Shown piece after piece: positions 32,601-42,476 of a DNA stretch of 64,000 nucleotides. Position numbers and translations under genes: made by a program. Every line of letters starts with the position of its first letter. Position 1 is the stretch's first letter. The stretch lies in the NCBI RefSeq assembly GCF_001690525.1, contig NZ_LZGT01000088.1, forward strand, positions 1 through 64,000, written 5' to 3'. Under the pieces are notes generated by a model, which did no database searches, was not told where the DNA came from, and was given only the letters and a program-made list of their open reading frames with translations. Source of the DNA: Gilliamella sp. App6-5 (GTDB lineage: Bacteria > Pseudomonadota > Gammaproteobacteria > Enterobacterales > Orbaceae).

Positions 32601-33682
32601 CCTAGTCGATCACGGGTTGAATCCACATTTAATGTTTCAGAAATAAATGCACCATGATCTAAATCATTAGTGAATAAGGTTTCTATTTTTTTATATCCAG
32701 CATTGGTTAATTGAAGTAATAGCTCTAATGAGATCGGTGTATTAGCAAAAGCAATTACCTCGCCAGTTTCTTCGTCAATATAATTTTTAGCCAGAACTTT
32801 ATTAACGATATATTCAACTGGTACATCAATTTTGCTAACTTTGTCTTTTTCTAATTCACGAATGTGACGAGCTGTAATACGTCGGCCTTTTTCAGCATAA
32901 ATTTTACCTTTTGATTCAATATCAAATAGCGCTGTATCACCACGTAAACGCTCTGGAACAAGATCCATCTTTAACTTAGATTTGCTAACTTCAAAAATAG
33001 TTTTTTCAAAGAAAATATCTAAAATTTCTTCTGTTTCATAACCTAACGCACGCAAAATAATTGTTGCTGGAAGTTTACGACGACGGTCAATACGAGCAAA
33101 AAGATTATCTTTTGGATCAAATTCAAAATCAAGCCAAGAGCCACGATAAGGAATAATTCGAGCATTATATAAAACTTTACCAGAAGAGTGTGTTTTACCT
33201 TTATCACTATCAAAGAACACACCAGGACTACGATGTAATTGTGATACGATTACACGCTCTGTACCGTTAATCACAAATGTACCATTATCCGTCATTAAAG
33301 GGATTTCACCCATGTAGACATCTTGCTCTTTAATATCTTTAACTGTTCCTTCTGGCGCATCTTTATCATAAATAACTAAACGTAATTTTACGCGCAACGG
33401 TGCTGAGTAAGTGATCCCTCTAATTTGACATTCTTTAACATCAAACACAGGCTCGCCCATCTTAAAGCTCACGTATTGCAACTCAGCGTTACCACTATAA
33501 CTTTTTATCGGAAATATTGAACGGAACGCAGCTTCTAAGCCATATTGACCCTCTGGATCTTGCTCAATAAATTTCTGGAACGAATCAAGTTGAATAGAAA
33601 GAAGATACGGTATATCCAAGACTTGTGGACGCTTACCAAAATTCTTACGAATTCGTTTTTTCTCGGTATAAGAGTAAACCAT
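29654..33682 (-). CDS. rpoB: RNA polymerase subunit beta
   Basis: Second-largest RNA polymerase subunit, 1342 residues exactly as in E. coli. It starts [20 protein letters not shown]. The rifampicin pocket ([26 protein letters not shown]) has the wild-type, sensitive residues. [11 protein letters not shown] near residue 1065 and the C-terminal NIELDEE are present. Upstream are rplL and an attenuator hairpin. Confidence 0.99.
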   Translation of the reverse strand: MVYSYTEKKRIRKNFGKRPQVLDIPYLLSIQLDSFQKFIEQDPEGQYGLEAAFRSIFPIKSYSGNAELQYVSFKMGEPVFDVKECQIRGITYSAPLRVKLRLVIYDKDAPEGTVKDIKEQDVYMGEIPLMTDNGTFVINGTERVIVSQLHRSPGVFFDSDKGKTHSSGKVLYNARIIPYRGSWLDFEFDPKDNLFARIDRRRKLPATIILRALGYETEEILDIFFEKTIFEVSKSKLKMDLVPERLRGDTALFDIESKGKIYAEKGRRITARHIRELEKDKVSKIDVPVEYIVNKVLAKNYIDEETGEVIAFANTPISLELLLQLTNAGYKKIETLFTNDLDHGAFISETLNVDSTRDRLGALVEIYRMMRPGEPPTKEAAEGLFDNLFFSDERYDLSAVGRMKFNRSLGRDDIEGESVLTKDDIVDVMKKLIAIRNGHGEVDDIDHLGNRRIRSVGEMAENQFRIGLVRVERAVKERLSLGDLDSLMPQDMINAKPISAAIREFFGSSQLSQFMDQNNPLSEITHKRRISALGPGGLTRERAGFEVRDVHPTHYGRVCPIETPEGPNIGLINSLAVYARTNEYGFLETPYRRVIDGVVTDEINYLSAIDESEFVIAQANSNLDENGRFKEDLVTCRLNGESGLYSPEQIHYMDVSTQQIVSVGASLIPFLEHDDANRALMGANMQRQAVPTLKAEKPFVGTGMERAVAVDSGVTAVARRGGTVQYVDASRIVVNVNADEIYAGETGIDIYNLTKYTRSNQNTCINQIPCVELGEKVERGDVLADGPSTDLGELALGQNMRVAFMPWNGYNFEDSILVSEKVVQDDRFTSIHIQELSCISRDTKLGAEEITADIPNVGEAALSKLDESGIVYIGAEVQGGDILVGKVTPKGETQLTPEEKLLRAIFGEKASDVKDTSLRVPNGVSGTVIDVQVFTRDGVQKDKRALEIEEMQLKQARKDLTEELKILEAALFARIRDVLISGGIKADKLDALPREKWLTIGIANEDKQAQLEQLAEQHEEIKAEFNKKLEAKRMKITQGDDLQPGVLKIVKVYLAVKRQIQPGDKMAGRHGNKGVISKINPIEDMPYDDKGRPVDIVLNPLGVPSRMNIGQILETHLGMAAKGIGQKIDAMLKEQQELAKLREFIQKAYDLGLGAAQKVNVAEFTDQEVMNLAQNLRNGMPLATPVFDGAKEQEIKALLELGDLPTSGQITLYDGRTGEQFERPVTVGYMYMLKLNHLVDDKMHARSTGSYSLVTQQPLGGKAQFGGQRFGEMEVWALEAYGAAYTLQEMLTVKSDDVNGRTKMYKNIVDGDHRMEPAIPESFNVLLKEIRSLGINIELDEE

Positions 33683-33876
33683 TAGTTCCTCAACTTGCTT
33701 ATCTGCTATTCTAGCATGATTAAATATTCATCAGGCGTACTATCGCTAACTGATGGCACCTGACACCTCATCGAAAATATCTATAAATATCAATTGATTA
33801 GGCTTAATAAATATACTATTTTTATATTACTTTTATTGATAATCTTCAAATAAAATTCTTTAACTTATTATAGCGC

Positions 33877-33907
33877 AAAAAGGCTGGAGGTATAAAACCC
33901 CCAGCCA
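33877..33907 (-). terminator. Attenuator between rplL and rpoB
   Basis: On the minus strand, GGCTGGGGG pairs with CCTCCAGCC (one G-U) around TTTTATA and is followed by TTTTT, 22 bases after the rplL stop. In E. coli a partial terminator here lowers rpoBC expression relative to the ribosomal protein genes. Confidence 0.85.
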
Positions 33908-33928
33908 TTTATCGTATTATCGATAAAC

Positions 33929-34297
33929 TTATTTAAGTTCGACAACTGCACCAGATTCTTCAAGTGCCTTTTTAAGTTCATCTGCATCAGCTTTGCTAAC
34001 GCCTTCTTTAACTGTTGCTGGAGCTGATTCAACAAGATCTTTAGCTTCTTTTAAGCCTAAACCTGTTGCACCACGAACAGCTTTGATAACAGCTACTTTA
34101 TTAGCACCAACATCTTTTAAGATTACATCAAATTCAGTTTTTTCTTCTGCTGCTTCAGCTGGACCTGCTGCTGCAACTGCAACCGCGGCAGCGGCAGAAA
34201 CGCCAAATTTTTCTTCCATCATTGATACAAGTTCAACAACGTCCATAACAGACATTTCAGCAACTGCATCTAAAATTTGTTCTTTAGTGATAGACAT
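33929..34297 (-). CDS. rplL: 50S ribosomal protein L7/L12
   Basis: Stalk protein that recruits translational GTPases. It has 122 residues (E. coli 121). An N-terminal dimerisation part leads into an Ala-rich hinge (about 36-52) and a C-terminal domain with [12 protein letters not shown]. The ATG at 34297 gives the standard [12 protein letters not shown] start. Upstream in-frame codons to 34390 overlap the rplJ 3' end and are not L12-like. The gap to rplJ is 58 bp. Confidence 0.98.
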   Translation of the reverse strand: MSITKEQILDAVAEMSVMDVVELVSMMEEKFGVSAAAAVAVAAAGPAEAAEEKTEFDVILKDVGANKVAVIKAVRGATGLGLKEAKDLVESAPATVKEGVSKADADELKKALEESGAVVELK

Positions 34298-34355
34298 AAT
34301 ATAGTTTCCTAAATTTACATTTTTTAATTGATAATATTCATAATCAAACTGACAA

Positions 34356-34853
34356 TTAAGCAGCTTCTTTTTGATCACGAACCGCCGCAAGAGTGCGAAC
34401 CAATTTGCCAGCTGCGGCTTCTTTCATGGTTGACATCAAGCGAGCTAATGCTTCTTCATAAGTAGGTAATGTTGCTAAGCGATCAATGTTCGCTGCAGTA
34501 ATTAACTCACCTTCAAAGGCTGCGGCTTTAATCTCAAATTTGTCATTTTCTTTCGCAAACGCCTTAAAAAGACGCGCTGCAGCACCTGGGTGCTCATTTG
34601 AAAATGCAATTAGAGTTGGACCAACAAACGTATCTTTTAAACACTCGTATTGAGTACCCTCAACGATACGGCGCAATAGCGTATTACGAACAACACGCAT
34701 ATAGACACCCGCTTCACGAGCAGATTTACGTAATGCAGTCATTTTTTCTACAGTCACGCCACGAGAATCAGCGACAACTGCAGATAGCGCACCTTTGGCG
34801 ATTTCATTAACTTCAGCAACAATTTCTTGTTTATTTTGAAGATTTAGTGCCAT
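34356..34853 (-). CDS. rplJ: 50S ribosomal protein L10
   Basis: Base of the L7/L12 stalk and the autogenous repressor of its own operon, together with L12. The 165-residue protein (same as E. coli) begins [32 protein letters not shown]. It ends in the Ala-rich helix that binds L12 dimers. A conserved leader immediately upstream is the expected target of the L10-L12 complex. AGGAGC precedes the start. Confidence 0.98.
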   Translation of the reverse strand: MALNLQNKQEIVAEVNEIAKGALSAVVADSRGVTVEKMTALRKSAREAGVYMRVVRNTLLRRIVEGTQYECLKDTFVGPTLIAFSNEHPGAAARLFKAFAKENDKFEIKAAAFEGELITAANIDRLATLPTYEEALARLMSTMKEAAAGKLVRTLAAVRDQKEAA

Positions 34854-34874
34854 TGGTATTGCTCCTGGATTATA

Positions 34875-35060
34875 CTAGGCAAAAGCCTAGACTAATTTTT
34901 CACTAGCTACAAATGTAACTAGCACAACCACGATGAGCAGAATCCTTCTATATATATCTTATCAGGTTCTGTCACCGTCTACGTAGGAAAATTAAGTAGT
35001 TAAACTTCAACTACACCTACGGTCTTGGACGGGGTCTGGTTAAGGCCAGACACCAACCGA
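34875..35060 (-). ncRNA. L10 leader (autoregulatory mRNA structure)
   Basis: The rplA-rplJ spacer reads, on the minus strand, very like the E. coli L10 leader. GGTTGGTGTCTGGCC begins at 35058, followed by GACCGTAGGTGT, then GTAGACGGTGACAGAAC near 34980-34965. A final hairpin CTAGGC/GCCTAG (34890-34875) sits just before the rplJ Shine-Dalgarno. L10-L12 binding to this structure represses rplJL translation in E. coli. Confidence 0.85.
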
Positions 35061-35085
35061 TTTCTTTGTTTAACAATAAAAATGA

Positions 35086-35787
35086 TTAAACAGTTGCATT
35101 TAATGTTGCTTGATCAATAGCAACTCCAGCGCCCATTGTCGTTGAAAGACTCACTTTCTTAACAAATACACCTTTAGAAGATGCTGGTTTTGCACGTTTT
35201 AACGCAACAAGTAATGCTTCTAAATTTTCTTTAAGCTTATCTGCATCAAAATCAGCTTTACCGATAGTTGTATGGATAATACCATTTTTATCATTACGGT
35301 AACGAATCTGACCTGCCTTAGCGTTTTTTACAGCTTCAGCAACATTAGGGGTAACAGTCCCAACTTTAGGATTTGGCATTAAACCGCGCGGCCCTAAAAT
35401 TTGACCTAATTGACCAACAACACGCATAGCGTCAGGTGATGCAATAACAACATCAAAATCCATTTCGCCTTTTTTGATTTGATCAGCAAGATCGTCCATA
35501 CCTACTAATTCAGCACCCGCTTCTTTAGCTGCTTCTGCATTTGCGCCTTGAGTAAATACAGCAACGCGCACACTGCGTCCAGTACCATGCGGCAGTACAA
35601 TTGCACCACGAACATTTTGGTCTGATTTGCGTGAATCAATACCTAAATTAACCGCAACATCGACGCTTTCAGTAAATTTAGCCGTAGCTAATTCTTTTAA
35701 TAAAGCTATCGCTTCGTTGATTTCATATTGCTTAGTCGCATTCACTTTTTCGCGGATAAGTTTAGCTTTCTTAGATAATTTAGCCAT
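35086..35787 (-). CDS. rplA: 50S ribosomal protein L1
   Basis: L1 stalk protein that helps release deacylated tRNA and represses the L11 operon mRNA. The 233 residues (E. coli 234) include the conserved GRGLMPNPK-like [17 protein letters not shown], and the C-terminal SLSTTMGAG. It lies three bases after rplK, so translation is coupled. Confidence 0.98.
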   Translation of the reverse strand: MAKLSKKAKLIREKVNATKQYEINEAIALLKELATAKFTESVDVAVNLGIDSRKSDQNVRGAIVLPHGTGRSVRVAVFTQGANAEAAKEAGAELVGMDDLADQIKKGEMDFDVVIASPDAMRVVGQLGQILGPRGLMPNPKVGTVTPNVAEAVKNAKAGQIRYRNDKNGIIHTTIGKADFDADKLKENLEALLVALKRAKPASSKGVFVKKVSLSTTMGAGVAIDQATLNATV

Positions 35788-35790
35788 TGA

Positions 35791-36219
35791 TTAACCCTCC
35801 ACTTCCAAACCCATTGAACGAGCTGTTCCTTCAATAGAACGCATCATCGTTTCAATAGTAGCACCATTCATATCTGCAGCTTTTAATTCAGCGATTTCGC
35901 GAATTTGTGCACTTGTCACTTTACCTACCTTTTTCTTATTAGGTTCGCCTGAACCAGACTTGATTTTAGCAGCTTTCTTTAATAAAACTGCAGCCGGAGG
36001 CGTTTTAGTTACGAATGTAAATGAACGGTCTGAATATACTGTAATTACAACAGGAATTGGTAATCCTTTTTCCATGCTTTCTGTTTTTGCATTAAACGCT
36101 TTACAGAATTCCATGATATTAACACCGTGTTGACCAAGAGCTGGACCAACTGGTGGACTAGGATTCGCTGCACCAGCTGCAACTTGCAACTTGATGTAAG
36201 CTTGTACTTTTTTTGCCAT
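35791..36219 (-). CDS. rplK: 50S ribosomal protein L11
   Basis: Ribosomal GTPase-centre protein. It has 142 residues: N-terminal [22 protein letters not shown] with the proline-rich linker, and C-terminal rRNA-binding domain with GTARSMG. First gene of the operon here. secE and nusG, its usual upstream neighbours in E. coli, are replaced by fbaA and pgk on the same strand, and a terminator plus a dedicated promoter lie in front. Confidence 0.98.
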   Translation of the reverse strand: MAKKVQAYIKLQVAAGAANPSPPVGPALGQHGVNIMEFCKAFNAKTESMEKGLPIPVVITVYSDRSFTFVTKTPPAAVLLKKAAKIKSGSGEPNKKKVGKVTSAQIREIAELKAADMNGATIETMMRSIEGTARSMGLEVEG

Positions 36220-36307
36220 TTTTAGTTTCCTTTGCTCGGGTGCAAACGCCTCTATTAATAATAACTATTAATAAATAGACAGCTCCCCTAAGTTAAATGA
36301 GGGCGAG

Positions 36308-36336
36308 ATTATCCTATAACCCAAATAAAAAAGCAA
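36308..36336 (-). promoter_or_regulatory. Promoter of rplK
   Basis: On the minus strand, -35 TTGCTT (36336-36331) and -10 GATAAT (36313-36308) are separated by 17 bp. The predicted leader is about 80 nt. Confidence 0.7.
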
Positions 36337-36360
36337 GATTTATTTAAGAACGGATAAATT

Positions 36361-36386
36361 AAAAGCAAGGCAAATACCTTGCTTTT
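36361..36386 (-). terminator. Terminator after fbaA
   Basis: AAAAGCAAGG pairs perfectly with CCTTGCTTTT around six bases, 20 bases after the fbaA stop. On the minus strand it is followed by an A/T-rich tail. It insulates fbaA from rplK. Confidence 0.85.
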
Positions 36387-36405
36387 AGTCTTAATACCAA
36401 TAATA

Positions 36406-37485
36406 TTAAAGAACGTTAACTGCGTTAAGCTCTTTGAATGCAAGTTCTAAACGAGCAATTAAAGAATCTTGACCTTTGCGTAGCCATACACGCGGATCGT
36501 AGTATTTTTTATTTGGAGCATCAATGCCTTCTGGATTGCCTAATTGACCTTGTAAATATGCCTCATTTGCTTTGTAGTAATCTAAAACACCTGCCCAGTT
36601 AGCCCATTGGGTATCTGTGTCAATATTCATTTTGATTACACCATAACTGACTGCTTCAGCAATTTCTTCTGGCGTTGAACCTGAACCGCCATGGAAAACA
36701 AAATTCAATGATTTTGCAGGTAAATTAAACTTTTCTGATACATATTTTTGTGAGTTATCTAGAATTTTTGGTGTTAATTTAACATTACCTGGTTTATAAA
36801 CACCATGCACATTACCAAATGACGCAGCAATAGTAAAACGAGGACTAATGGCACTTAAACGCTCATAAGCATAAGCCACATCTTCTGGTTGAGTATAAAG
36901 CGCTGAGCTATCCATATGACTATTATCAACACCATCTTCTTCGCCGCCAGTACATCCTAATTCTAACTCCAATGTCATTTTCATTGCAGACATACGAGCA
37001 AGATATTGACAACAAATATCAATGTTATCTTTTAGTGACTCTTCTGAAAGATCAATCATATGGGAAGAAAACAGTGGTTTACCTGTTTTTGCAAAGTGCG
37101 TTTCACCAGCGTCAAGCAATCCATCCACCCATGGTAGTAATTTTTTAGCACAATGATCAGTATGTACAATAACCGGTACACCATACTTTTCAGCCATAAG
37201 GTGAACATGTTTTGCACCAGAAATCGCACCTAAGACTGCACATTCTTGTCCTTCAAGTTTTAGACCTTTACCTGCAATAAACTGAGCGCCACCATTTGAA
37301 AATTGAACAATAACTGGTGATCCAACTTTAGCAGCAGTTTCAATAACCGCATTGATTGTATTTGTATCAACACAGTTAACCGCAGGTAATGCAAAGTTAT
37401 TATCGCGAGCGATTTGAAACACTTTTTGAACATCATCACCAGTCACAACACCAGGTTTAACAACATCAGAAATCTTAGTAGCCAT
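36406..37485 (-). CDS. fbaA: Class II fructose-bisphosphate aldolase
   Basis: Zinc-dependent glycolytic aldolase. The protein has 359 residues (same as E. coli). Zinc ligands are in HTDHC near residue 110, a Glu-rich ELELGCTGGEEDG follows near 174, and the HGGSGST phosphate-binding loop lies near 265. It follows pgk, as in E. coli, but a hairpin terminator separates the two genes. Confidence 0.98.
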   Translation of the reverse strand: MATKISDVVKPGVVTGDDVQKVFQIARDNNFALPAVNCVDTNTINAVIETAAKVGSPVIVQFSNGGAQFIAGKGLKLEGQECAVLGAISGAKHVHLMAEKYGVPVIVHTDHCAKKLLPWVDGLLDAGETHFAKTGKPLFSSHMIDLSEESLKDNIDICCQYLARMSAMKMTLELELGCTGGEEDGVDNSHMDSSALYTQPEDVAYAYERLSAISPRFTIAASFGNVHGVYKPGNVKLTPKILDNSQKYVSEKFNLPAKSLNFVFHGGSGSTPEEIAEAVSYGVIKMNIDTDTQWANWAGVLDYYKANEAYLQGQLGNPEGIDAPNKKYYDPRVWLRKGQDSLIARLELAFKELNAVNVL

Positions 37486-37507
37486 TTTATTACCTATAAA
37501 TTTATTT

Positions 37508-37543
37508 AAAAAAATTAAAGGATGAGTAATTGACTCATCCTTT
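37508..37543 (-). terminator. Terminator between pgk and fbaA
   Basis: On the minus strand, AAAGGATGAGT pairs perfectly with ACTCATCCTTT around five bases and is followed by AATTTTTTT, 15 bases after the pgk stop. Some read-through into fbaA is likely, since fbaA has only about 20 bp left for a promoter. Confidence 0.85.
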
Positions 37544-37558
37544 TACTGAACTTAAATA

Positions 37559-38722
37559 CTACGCTTTCGCTCTCGCTTCCAACATTGCAACAGCAGGTAG
37601 CTTTTTACCTTCAACAAACTCAAGGAAAGCACCGCCACCAGTTGAAATATAAGAAATCTTGTTTTCAATACCAAATAGATCAATTGCAGCTAATGTATCA
37701 CCACCACCCGCGATTGAAAATCCTTCGCTATCAGCAATCGCTTTGGCAACAATCTCTGTTCCACGACGGAAGTTAGCAAATTCAAAAACACCGACAGGGC
37801 CATTCCATAAAATGGTTTTTGCATTTTTGATGATATTTGCTAATACCTCTGCTGATTTATCGCCTAAATCAAGAATTTGTTCATTTTCTTTAACATCTTG
37901 GACTAATTTTTCAGTAGCTACTGCTGTTTCACTAAATTCAGTTGCAACACGCACATCGGTTGGAACTGGGATTTCACAATTAGCCATTAATTTTTTAGCT
38001 TCTGGGATTAAGTCTGCTTCATAAAGAGATTTACCTACATTATAACCTTCTGCGGCAATAAAGGTGTTCGCAATACCACCACCCACAATAATTTGGTCAG
38101 CAATTTTTGATAGCGAATCAAGCACAGTTAATTTAGTTGATACTTTTGAACCAGCAACAATCGCAACCATTGGGCGAGCAGGATTGTCAAGGGCTTTACC
38201 TAAAGCATCAAGTTCTGCCGCTAGTAATGGGCCAGCACAAGCAACTGGAGCAAATTTACCCGCACCATGAGTAGATGCCTGGGCACGGTGAGCAGTACCA
38301 AATGCATCCATCACATAAATATCACAAAGAGCAGCATATTTTTTAGATAAAGTTTCATCATCTTTGCTTTCGCCAACATTAAAACGGACGTTTTCAAGAA
38401 CAACTAATTCACCTTCTTTAACATCAACACCATCTAGGTAATCTTTTACTAAACGAACAGGGAATGACACATGTTCTTTTAAATAATCAACAACAGGTTG
38501 TAAAGAGAAATCTGGGTTATATTCTCCTTCTGTTGGTCGACCGATATGAGAGGTAACCATTACCTTAGCACCTTTTTTGATGGCATCTTCAATAGTAGGT
38601 AATGATGCTTTGATACGCGCATCGGAAGTGACCTTACCATTTTTGACCGGTACATTAAGATCTGAGCGAATGAATAAACGTTTTCCTTTTAGATCAAGAT
38701 CTTGCATTCTAATAATAGACAT
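37559..38722 (-). CDS. pgk: Phosphoglycerate kinase
   Basis: Glycolytic kinase converting 1,3-bisphosphoglycerate and ADP to 3-phosphoglycerate and ATP. The 387 residues (same as E. coli) begin with [23 protein letters not shown]. They include [11 protein letters not shown] near 56 and the nucleotide loop [13 protein letters not shown] near 350. It is divergent from rpsT, with an extended -10 promoter just upstream. Confidence 0.98.
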   Translation of the reverse strand: MSIIRMQDLDLKGKRLFIRSDLNVPVKNGKVTSDARIKASLPTIEDAIKKGAKVMVTSHIGRPTEGEYNPDFSLQPVVDYLKEHVSFPVRLVKDYLDGVDVKEGELVVLENVRFNVGESKDDETLSKKYAALCDIYVMDAFGTAHRAQASTHGAGKFAPVACAGPLLAAELDALGKALDNPARPMVAIVAGSKVSTKLTVLDSLSKIADQIIVGGGIANTFIAAEGYNVGKSLYEADLIPEAKKLMANCEIPVPTDVRVATEFSETAVATEKLVQDVKENEQILDLGDKSAEVLANIIKNAKTILWNGPVGVFEFANFRRGTEIVAKAIADSEGFSIAGGGDTLAAIDLFGIENKISYISTGGGAFLEFVEGKKLPAVAMLEARAKA

Positions 38723-38765
38723 GATACTTCCTCTTATAAAATAGAATAAAAATAAAACTTTCGAT

Positions 38766-38774
38766 ATTCTAACA
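38766..38774 (-). promoter_or_regulatory. Extended -10 promoter of pgk
   Basis: On the minus strand, TGTTAGAAT (38774-38766) is an extended -10 element (TGnTAnAAT). No good -35 is present, which is usual for this promoter type. The leader would be about 35-40 nt. Confidence 0.5.
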
Positions 38775-38869
38775 TAAAATTTCTTTTTAGGTTATAGGCT
38801 TTATTGGTCGAATAGTAAACATTTATTATAGAGATAAAAATTACCGATCATATTTTTTATGCAACAGCA

Positions 38870-38898
38870 TTGACAAAAGAGAGAAAATCAGGCATATT
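38870..38898 (+). promoter_or_regulatory. Promoter of rpsT
   Basis: Consensus -35 TTGACA (38870-38875) is followed after 17 bp by CATATT (38893-38898), 4/6 to the -10 consensus. The -10 region resembles that of an E. coli rpsT promoter. Confidence 0.65.
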
Positions 38899-38946
38899 TT
38901 GCCACCTTATTAATATGTAATTTTTATATAAACTTGGGAGTTGACT

Positions 38947-39210
38947 TTGGCTAATATCAAATCAGCTAAGAAACGTGCGGTTCAATCCGAAAAACGTCGT
39001 AAACATAATGCTAGTAACCGTTCAATGATGCGTACTTATATTAAAAAAGTTTACGCCGCTGTTGCAGCTGGTGATAAACAAACAGCTGAAGTAGCATTCA
39101 AAGACATGCAAGCAGTTGTTGACCGTCAAGCGGCTCGTGGCTTAATCCACAAAAATAAAGCAGCACGTCATAAAGCGAATTTAATTAAACACATTAAAGC
39201 ATTAGCTTAA
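38947..39210 (+). CDS. rpsT: 30S ribosomal protein S20
   Basis: S20, 87 residues (same as E. coli), starting [20 protein letters not shown]. The start is the UUG at 38947: it gives the family N-terminus and lies six bases after GGGAG (38936-38940). A second TTG at 38941 touches the Shine-Dalgarno directly and is unlikely to be used. E. coli rpsT also starts with UUG, which is needed for S20 autoregulation of translation, so the weak start appears conserved. Confidence 0.97.
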   Translation: MANIKSAKKRAVQSEKRRKHNASNRSMMRTYIKKVYAAVAAGDKQTAEVAFKDMQAVVDRQAARGLIHKNKAARHKANLIKHIKALA

Positions 39211-39249
39211 TAGTTTTATCTGTTAACTATCATAGTTAAAGAAAATGAC

Positions 39250-39277
39250 AAAAAGTGGTGTAAGCCACTTTTTTTAT
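39250..39277 (+). terminator. Terminator of rpsT
   Basis: AAAAAGTGG pairs with CCACTTTTT around six bases and ends in a run of seven T, about 40 bases after the rpsT stop. Confidence 0.88.
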
Positions 39278-39330
39278 TTGTATACTAACCGTTTATGCAA
39301 TGTTAATAAAATAATAGAAGAGAGTCTATT

Positions 39331-39945
39331 GTGGTTCAGCGTGATTATGTGAGAAAAAAGAGCCAACCTAAAAAAAATAAGTCACGAAACAAGCCTAATT
39401 TGATGATATTCTTGGCGATTATTGTCATTATTCTATTTTCCGCGATTCTCTATTTTGTTGTGAATAATGCCCCTAAAAAAAATGTTAAACCACCAAAAGC
39501 AAAAACTCAGCCTCCAGTGATAACATTACCCGAACAACCCCAAGAGCGTTGGACATATCTTAAAGAATTAGAAACGCCTAATGCAAACTATGGTTCCACA
39601 TCAAGTTCAATTGCTAGAGAAAGACAACAAATCTTAGATAGCTTTGTCAATAGCACTCGTACAATTACACCTTCCTCGCAAGAAAATACAGCGACGAAAA
39701 ATCAGTCATCAAATGCCACATCACAAACTATGACTAAATGGCTACTACAATGTGGCGCATTTAAGGATAAATCCAATGCTGATACACTAAAAGCTAAACT
39801 TGCAATGACAGGCTTTAGTGGCAATATATCTTCAGGTCAATTATATCGAGTCACAGTAGGGCCATATAGCAGTAAACAAGAAGCAAATAAGGTATTAAAC
39901 TCATTAAATAGTAATGGGATTAATGATTGTGTTATTTCTAACTAG
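39331..39945 (+). CDS. ftsN: Cell division protein FtsN (short form)
   Basis: Late divisome activator. The 204-residue protein has all FtsN parts: cytoplasmic N-terminus VQRDYVRKK, one membrane helix (about 24-44), the periplasmic essential motif ERWTYLKELE (72-81, E. coli ERWRYIKELE), a linker, and a C-terminal SPOR domain (about 133-204, starting KWLLQCGAFKDKSNAD). It is much shorter than E. coli FtsN (319) because the Gln-rich linker is nearly gone. Start is GTG, with AGAAGAGAG upstream. It lies 11 bp before yihY. Confidence 0.9.
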   Translation: MVQRDYVRKKSQPKKNKSRNKPNLMIFLAIIVIILFSAILYFVVNNAPKKNVKPPKAKTQPPVITLPEQPQERWTYLKELETPNANYGSTSSSIARERQQILDSFVNSTRTITPSSQENTATKNQSSNATSQTMTKWLLQCGAFKDKSNADTLKAKLAMTGFSGNISSGQLYRVTVGPYSSKQEANKVLNSLNSNGINDCVISN

Positions 39946-39955
39946 AAAAAAGACA

Positions 39956-40798
39956 ATGAAAGCACTTCAGCAAATACAACTTTTTACGAAAATGTTATGG
40001 ACTCGTATTAACCAAGATCGTCTAACAACCTCTTCTGCAGGACTTGCTTATACGACGATACTTGCACTAGTACCACTCATTACCGTTATTTTTTCTTTAT
40101 TGTCTGCGTTTCCAATGTTTAATGAAATTAGTCATTCATTAAAACAATTAATTTATAATAATCTTGTCCCTACCGCCAGTGATACTATCCAAAATTATCT
40201 AGAGCAATTCATCACCAATACTAAACAAATGACATTTGTTGGCATAATAGGGTTGATTGTGACCTCACTATTGCTTATCAACTCAATTAATACAGCACTT
40301 AATCATATCTGGAAAACCAAACGAAAACGGGCTTTCATGTACAATCTAACCATGTATTGGACGATACTAACCTTAGGTCCTATTTTAATTGGATCTAGTG
40401 TGGCCATTAGCTCTTACATCTTTTCAATGCAATGGTTATCAACGGCAGCAACGGGTAATATACTACTTAATTGTTTACCTTTTTTTATTTCTGTGGTTGG
40501 ATTTTGGTTACTCTATAGCATTATTCCTACCGAATCTGTACCTTTTAAAGAATCAATGATTGGTGCTATTATCGCTGCAATATTATTTGAATTAGGTAAA
40601 CGAGCATTTGCGTTATATGTTACTTCATTCCCTACTTATCAAATCATTTACGGTGTAGTATCATCCATCCCCATTATGTTAGTTTGGATCTACTTTTCTT
40701 GGTGTATTGTTTTGTTCGGTGCCGAGTTTGCAGCAACCTTAACTGACTATAATCGACGAAAAAAGCCTGTTGTTGATAATCCCCCTTTACCGGAGTAA
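39956..40798 (+). CDS. yihY: YihY/BrkB family inner membrane protein
   Basis: A 280-residue protein with six or so transmembrane helices. It has the family stretch LTTSSAGLAYTTILALVPLITVIFSLLSAFP near the N-terminus, VNSINTALNHIWKTKRKR-like sequence near 120, and PTYQIIYGVVSSIPIMLVWIYFSW near 240. The family was once called RNase BN by mistake; its true role is not settled. The ATG at 39956 is preferred because upstream codons overlap ftsN. It is eight bases before dtd, matching the E. coli yihY-dtd order. Confidence 0.93.
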   Translation: MKALQQIQLFTKMLWTRINQDRLTTSSAGLAYTTILALVPLITVIFSLLSAFPMFNEISHSLKQLIYNNLVPTASDTIQNYLEQFITNTKQMTFVGIIGLIVTSLLLINSINTALNHIWKTKRKRAFMYNLTMYWTILTLGPILIGSSVAISSYIFSMQWLSTAATGNILLNCLPFFISVVGFWLLYSIIPTESVPFKESMIGAIIAAILFELGKRAFALYVTSFPTYQIIYGVVSSIPIMLVWIYFSWCIVLFGAEFAATLTDYNRRKKPVVDNPPLPE

Positions 40799-40805
40799 TT
40801 AATTT

Positions 40806-41240
40806 ATGATCGCCTTAATTCAACGAGTAAAACAAGCAAATGTTGCAGTAGATAATAACATTATTGGACAGATTAATCAGGGGTTGCTGATTTTACTCGG
40901 TGTTGAACAAGATGATGATGAGCAAAAAGCAATTCGTTTATGTGAAAAAGTATTAGGCTATCGCATTTTCAGTGATAATGACGGAAAAATGAATCTAAAT
41001 GTGAACCAAGCTAATGGCGAAGTATTAGTTGTGTCTCAATTCACTTTAGCTGCCGATACCAAAAAAGGGATGCGCCCAAGTTTTACTAAAGGCGCTAAAC
41101 CTGATGAAGCAAAAAGACTTTATCAGTTTTTTGTCAAGCAATGTCAACAAAAAATAACCACTCAAACGGGTGAATTCGCCGCCGACATGCAAGTATCATT
41201 GATTAATGACGGTCCTGTAACATTTTGGCTACAAGTTTGA
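40806..41240 (+). CDS. dtd: D-aminoacyl-tRNA deacylase
   Basis: Removes D-amino acids (and Gly from tRNA-Ala) from mischarged tRNA, protecting translation. The 144 residues (E. coli 145) hold the two active-site motifs [17 protein letters not shown] (near residue 78) and the Gly-cisPro motif in NDGPVTFWL (near 135). It follows yihY by seven bases and is convergent with metA. Confidence 0.97.
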   Translation: MIALIQRVKQANVAVDNNIIGQINQGLLILLGVEQDDDEQKAIRLCEKVLGYRIFSDNDGKMNLNVNQANGEVLVVSQFTLAADTKKGMRPSFTKGAKPDEAKRLYQFFVKQCQQKITTQTGEFAADMQVSLINDGPVTFWLQV

Positions 41241-41332
41241 TCATACAACCAAATACACATTTAGATACATGTTATAACTTATGAAATATTTAAAGCCTCA
41301 TAGCTGCCTAGCTTACAAATTATCTTAATTTA

Positions 41333-42265
41333 TTAATCATCAATGGTCAAATTACGGGTGGTCAAATCATATGGTGTTAATTGATAAACATAATAATTAA
41401 GCCAATTACTAAATAATAGATAAGCATGGCTACGCCACGTTGCTTTTGGCTCAACATCGGGGTTATTATCAGGAAAATAATTATACGGGATATCTGGATT
41501 AATACCTGCCTTCAAGTCACGAAAATATTCATTAGCTAATGTAAATGAATCATATTCAGGATGCCCTGTCACAAAAGCCATACGTTTATCAGGAGTTGCC
41601 ATTAAGTAAGGTCCTGTAATATCAGACGTTGCTAAAATGGATAAATCTGTGTAATGTCTAATTTTATCAATTGGGAAATCAGCATAACGCGAATGAGGTG
41701 CTAAAAAGGTATCATCAAAACCACGCGTTAAAATTGCATTAGGTTGAACAATTTGATGCTGATAAACACCTGATAACTTATGTGCTCGAGTGAATTTAGG
41801 TAAATCATATAAGACATTTAATGCAGCTTGAACCGCCCAGCAAACAAACATTGTTGAGGTGACATGATCTTTTGCCCAAGCAATAATTTCGGTTAATTTA
41901 GGCCAATATGCAACATCCGAAAAAGCCACTTTTCCTAGTGGAGCACCGGTTATAATTAGTCCATCAAAATTCTGTTCACGAATATCATCAAAATCACAAT
42001 AAAAACTGTTTAAATGTTCAACGGGTGTATTTTTTGACTCACGTTGATCAATACGCAATAACTGAATATCAACTTGTAAAGATGAATTAGAAAGTAAGCG
42101 TAAAAATTGATTTTCAGTCTCTATTTTTTTAGGCATGAGGTTTAGAAAAAGAAGCTTTAGTGGACGAATTTCTTGATTATTAGCTCGTGATGAGGTCATA
42201 ACAAATACATTTTCATTACGTAACACATCAACAGCGGGTAATGAGTCAGGAATACAAATAGGCAT
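41333..42265 (-). CDS. metA: Homoserine O-succinyltransferase
   Basis: First committed enzyme of methionine synthesis, transferring succinyl from succinyl-CoA to homoserine. The protein has 310 residues (E. coli 309). It begins [21 protein letters not shown] and has nucleophile Cys near 142 in [12 protein letters not shown]. His and Glu lie near 235-237 in TGHPEYDSF. The acyl donor (succinyl or acetyl) cannot be fixed from these motifs alone; close collinearity to E. coli favours succinyl. A MetJ box and a good promoter lie upstream. Confidence 0.95.
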   Translation of the reverse strand: MPICIPDSLPAVDVLRNENVFVMTSSRANNQEIRPLKLLFLNLMPKKIETENQFLRLLSNSSLQVDIQLLRIDQRESKNTPVEHLNSFYCDFDDIREQNFDGLIITGAPLGKVAFSDVAYWPKLTEIIAWAKDHVTSTMFVCWAVQAALNVLYDLPKFTRAHKLSGVYQHQIVQPNAILTRGFDDTFLAPHSRYADFPIDKIRHYTDLSILATSDITGPYLMATPDKRMAFVTGHPEYDSFTLANEYFRDLKAGINPDIPYNYFPDNNPDVEPKATWRSHAYLLFSNWLNYYVYQLTPYDLTTRNLTIDD

Positions 42266-42308
42266 AACAAAAGCTCCTAAAAACGATAAATTAGTTTTAA
42301 CACAAAAT

Positions 42309-42362
42309 AGACGTCTAGAAATCCATATAGCTAAATATAGTGCCTTTTAGTTTATTTGTCGA
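42309..42362 (-). promoter_or_regulatory. metA promoter and MetJ operator
   Basis: On the minus strand, -35 TCGACA (42362-42357) and -10 TATATT (42339-42334) are 17 bp apart. Just downstream of the expected start site lie tandem met boxes: GGATTTCT (42324-42317, 5/8) and the perfect AGACGTCT (42316-42309). MetJ bound here would block initiation or clearance. Confidence 0.82.
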
Positions 42363-42476
42363 GATTTTTTAATTAACAAAATCATTATAATAATCAGATT
42401 AAAAACAGCTGCATAATCCAAAGAAAGTGATCATTACCTCACACGCTAAAATGCAAATAATAGCTAAGTTTATGAG

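Noticed and set aside
25393-33800. Open frames on the plus strand across rpoC and rpoB
   Set aside because: They mirror strong minus-strand coding genes and have no independent support.
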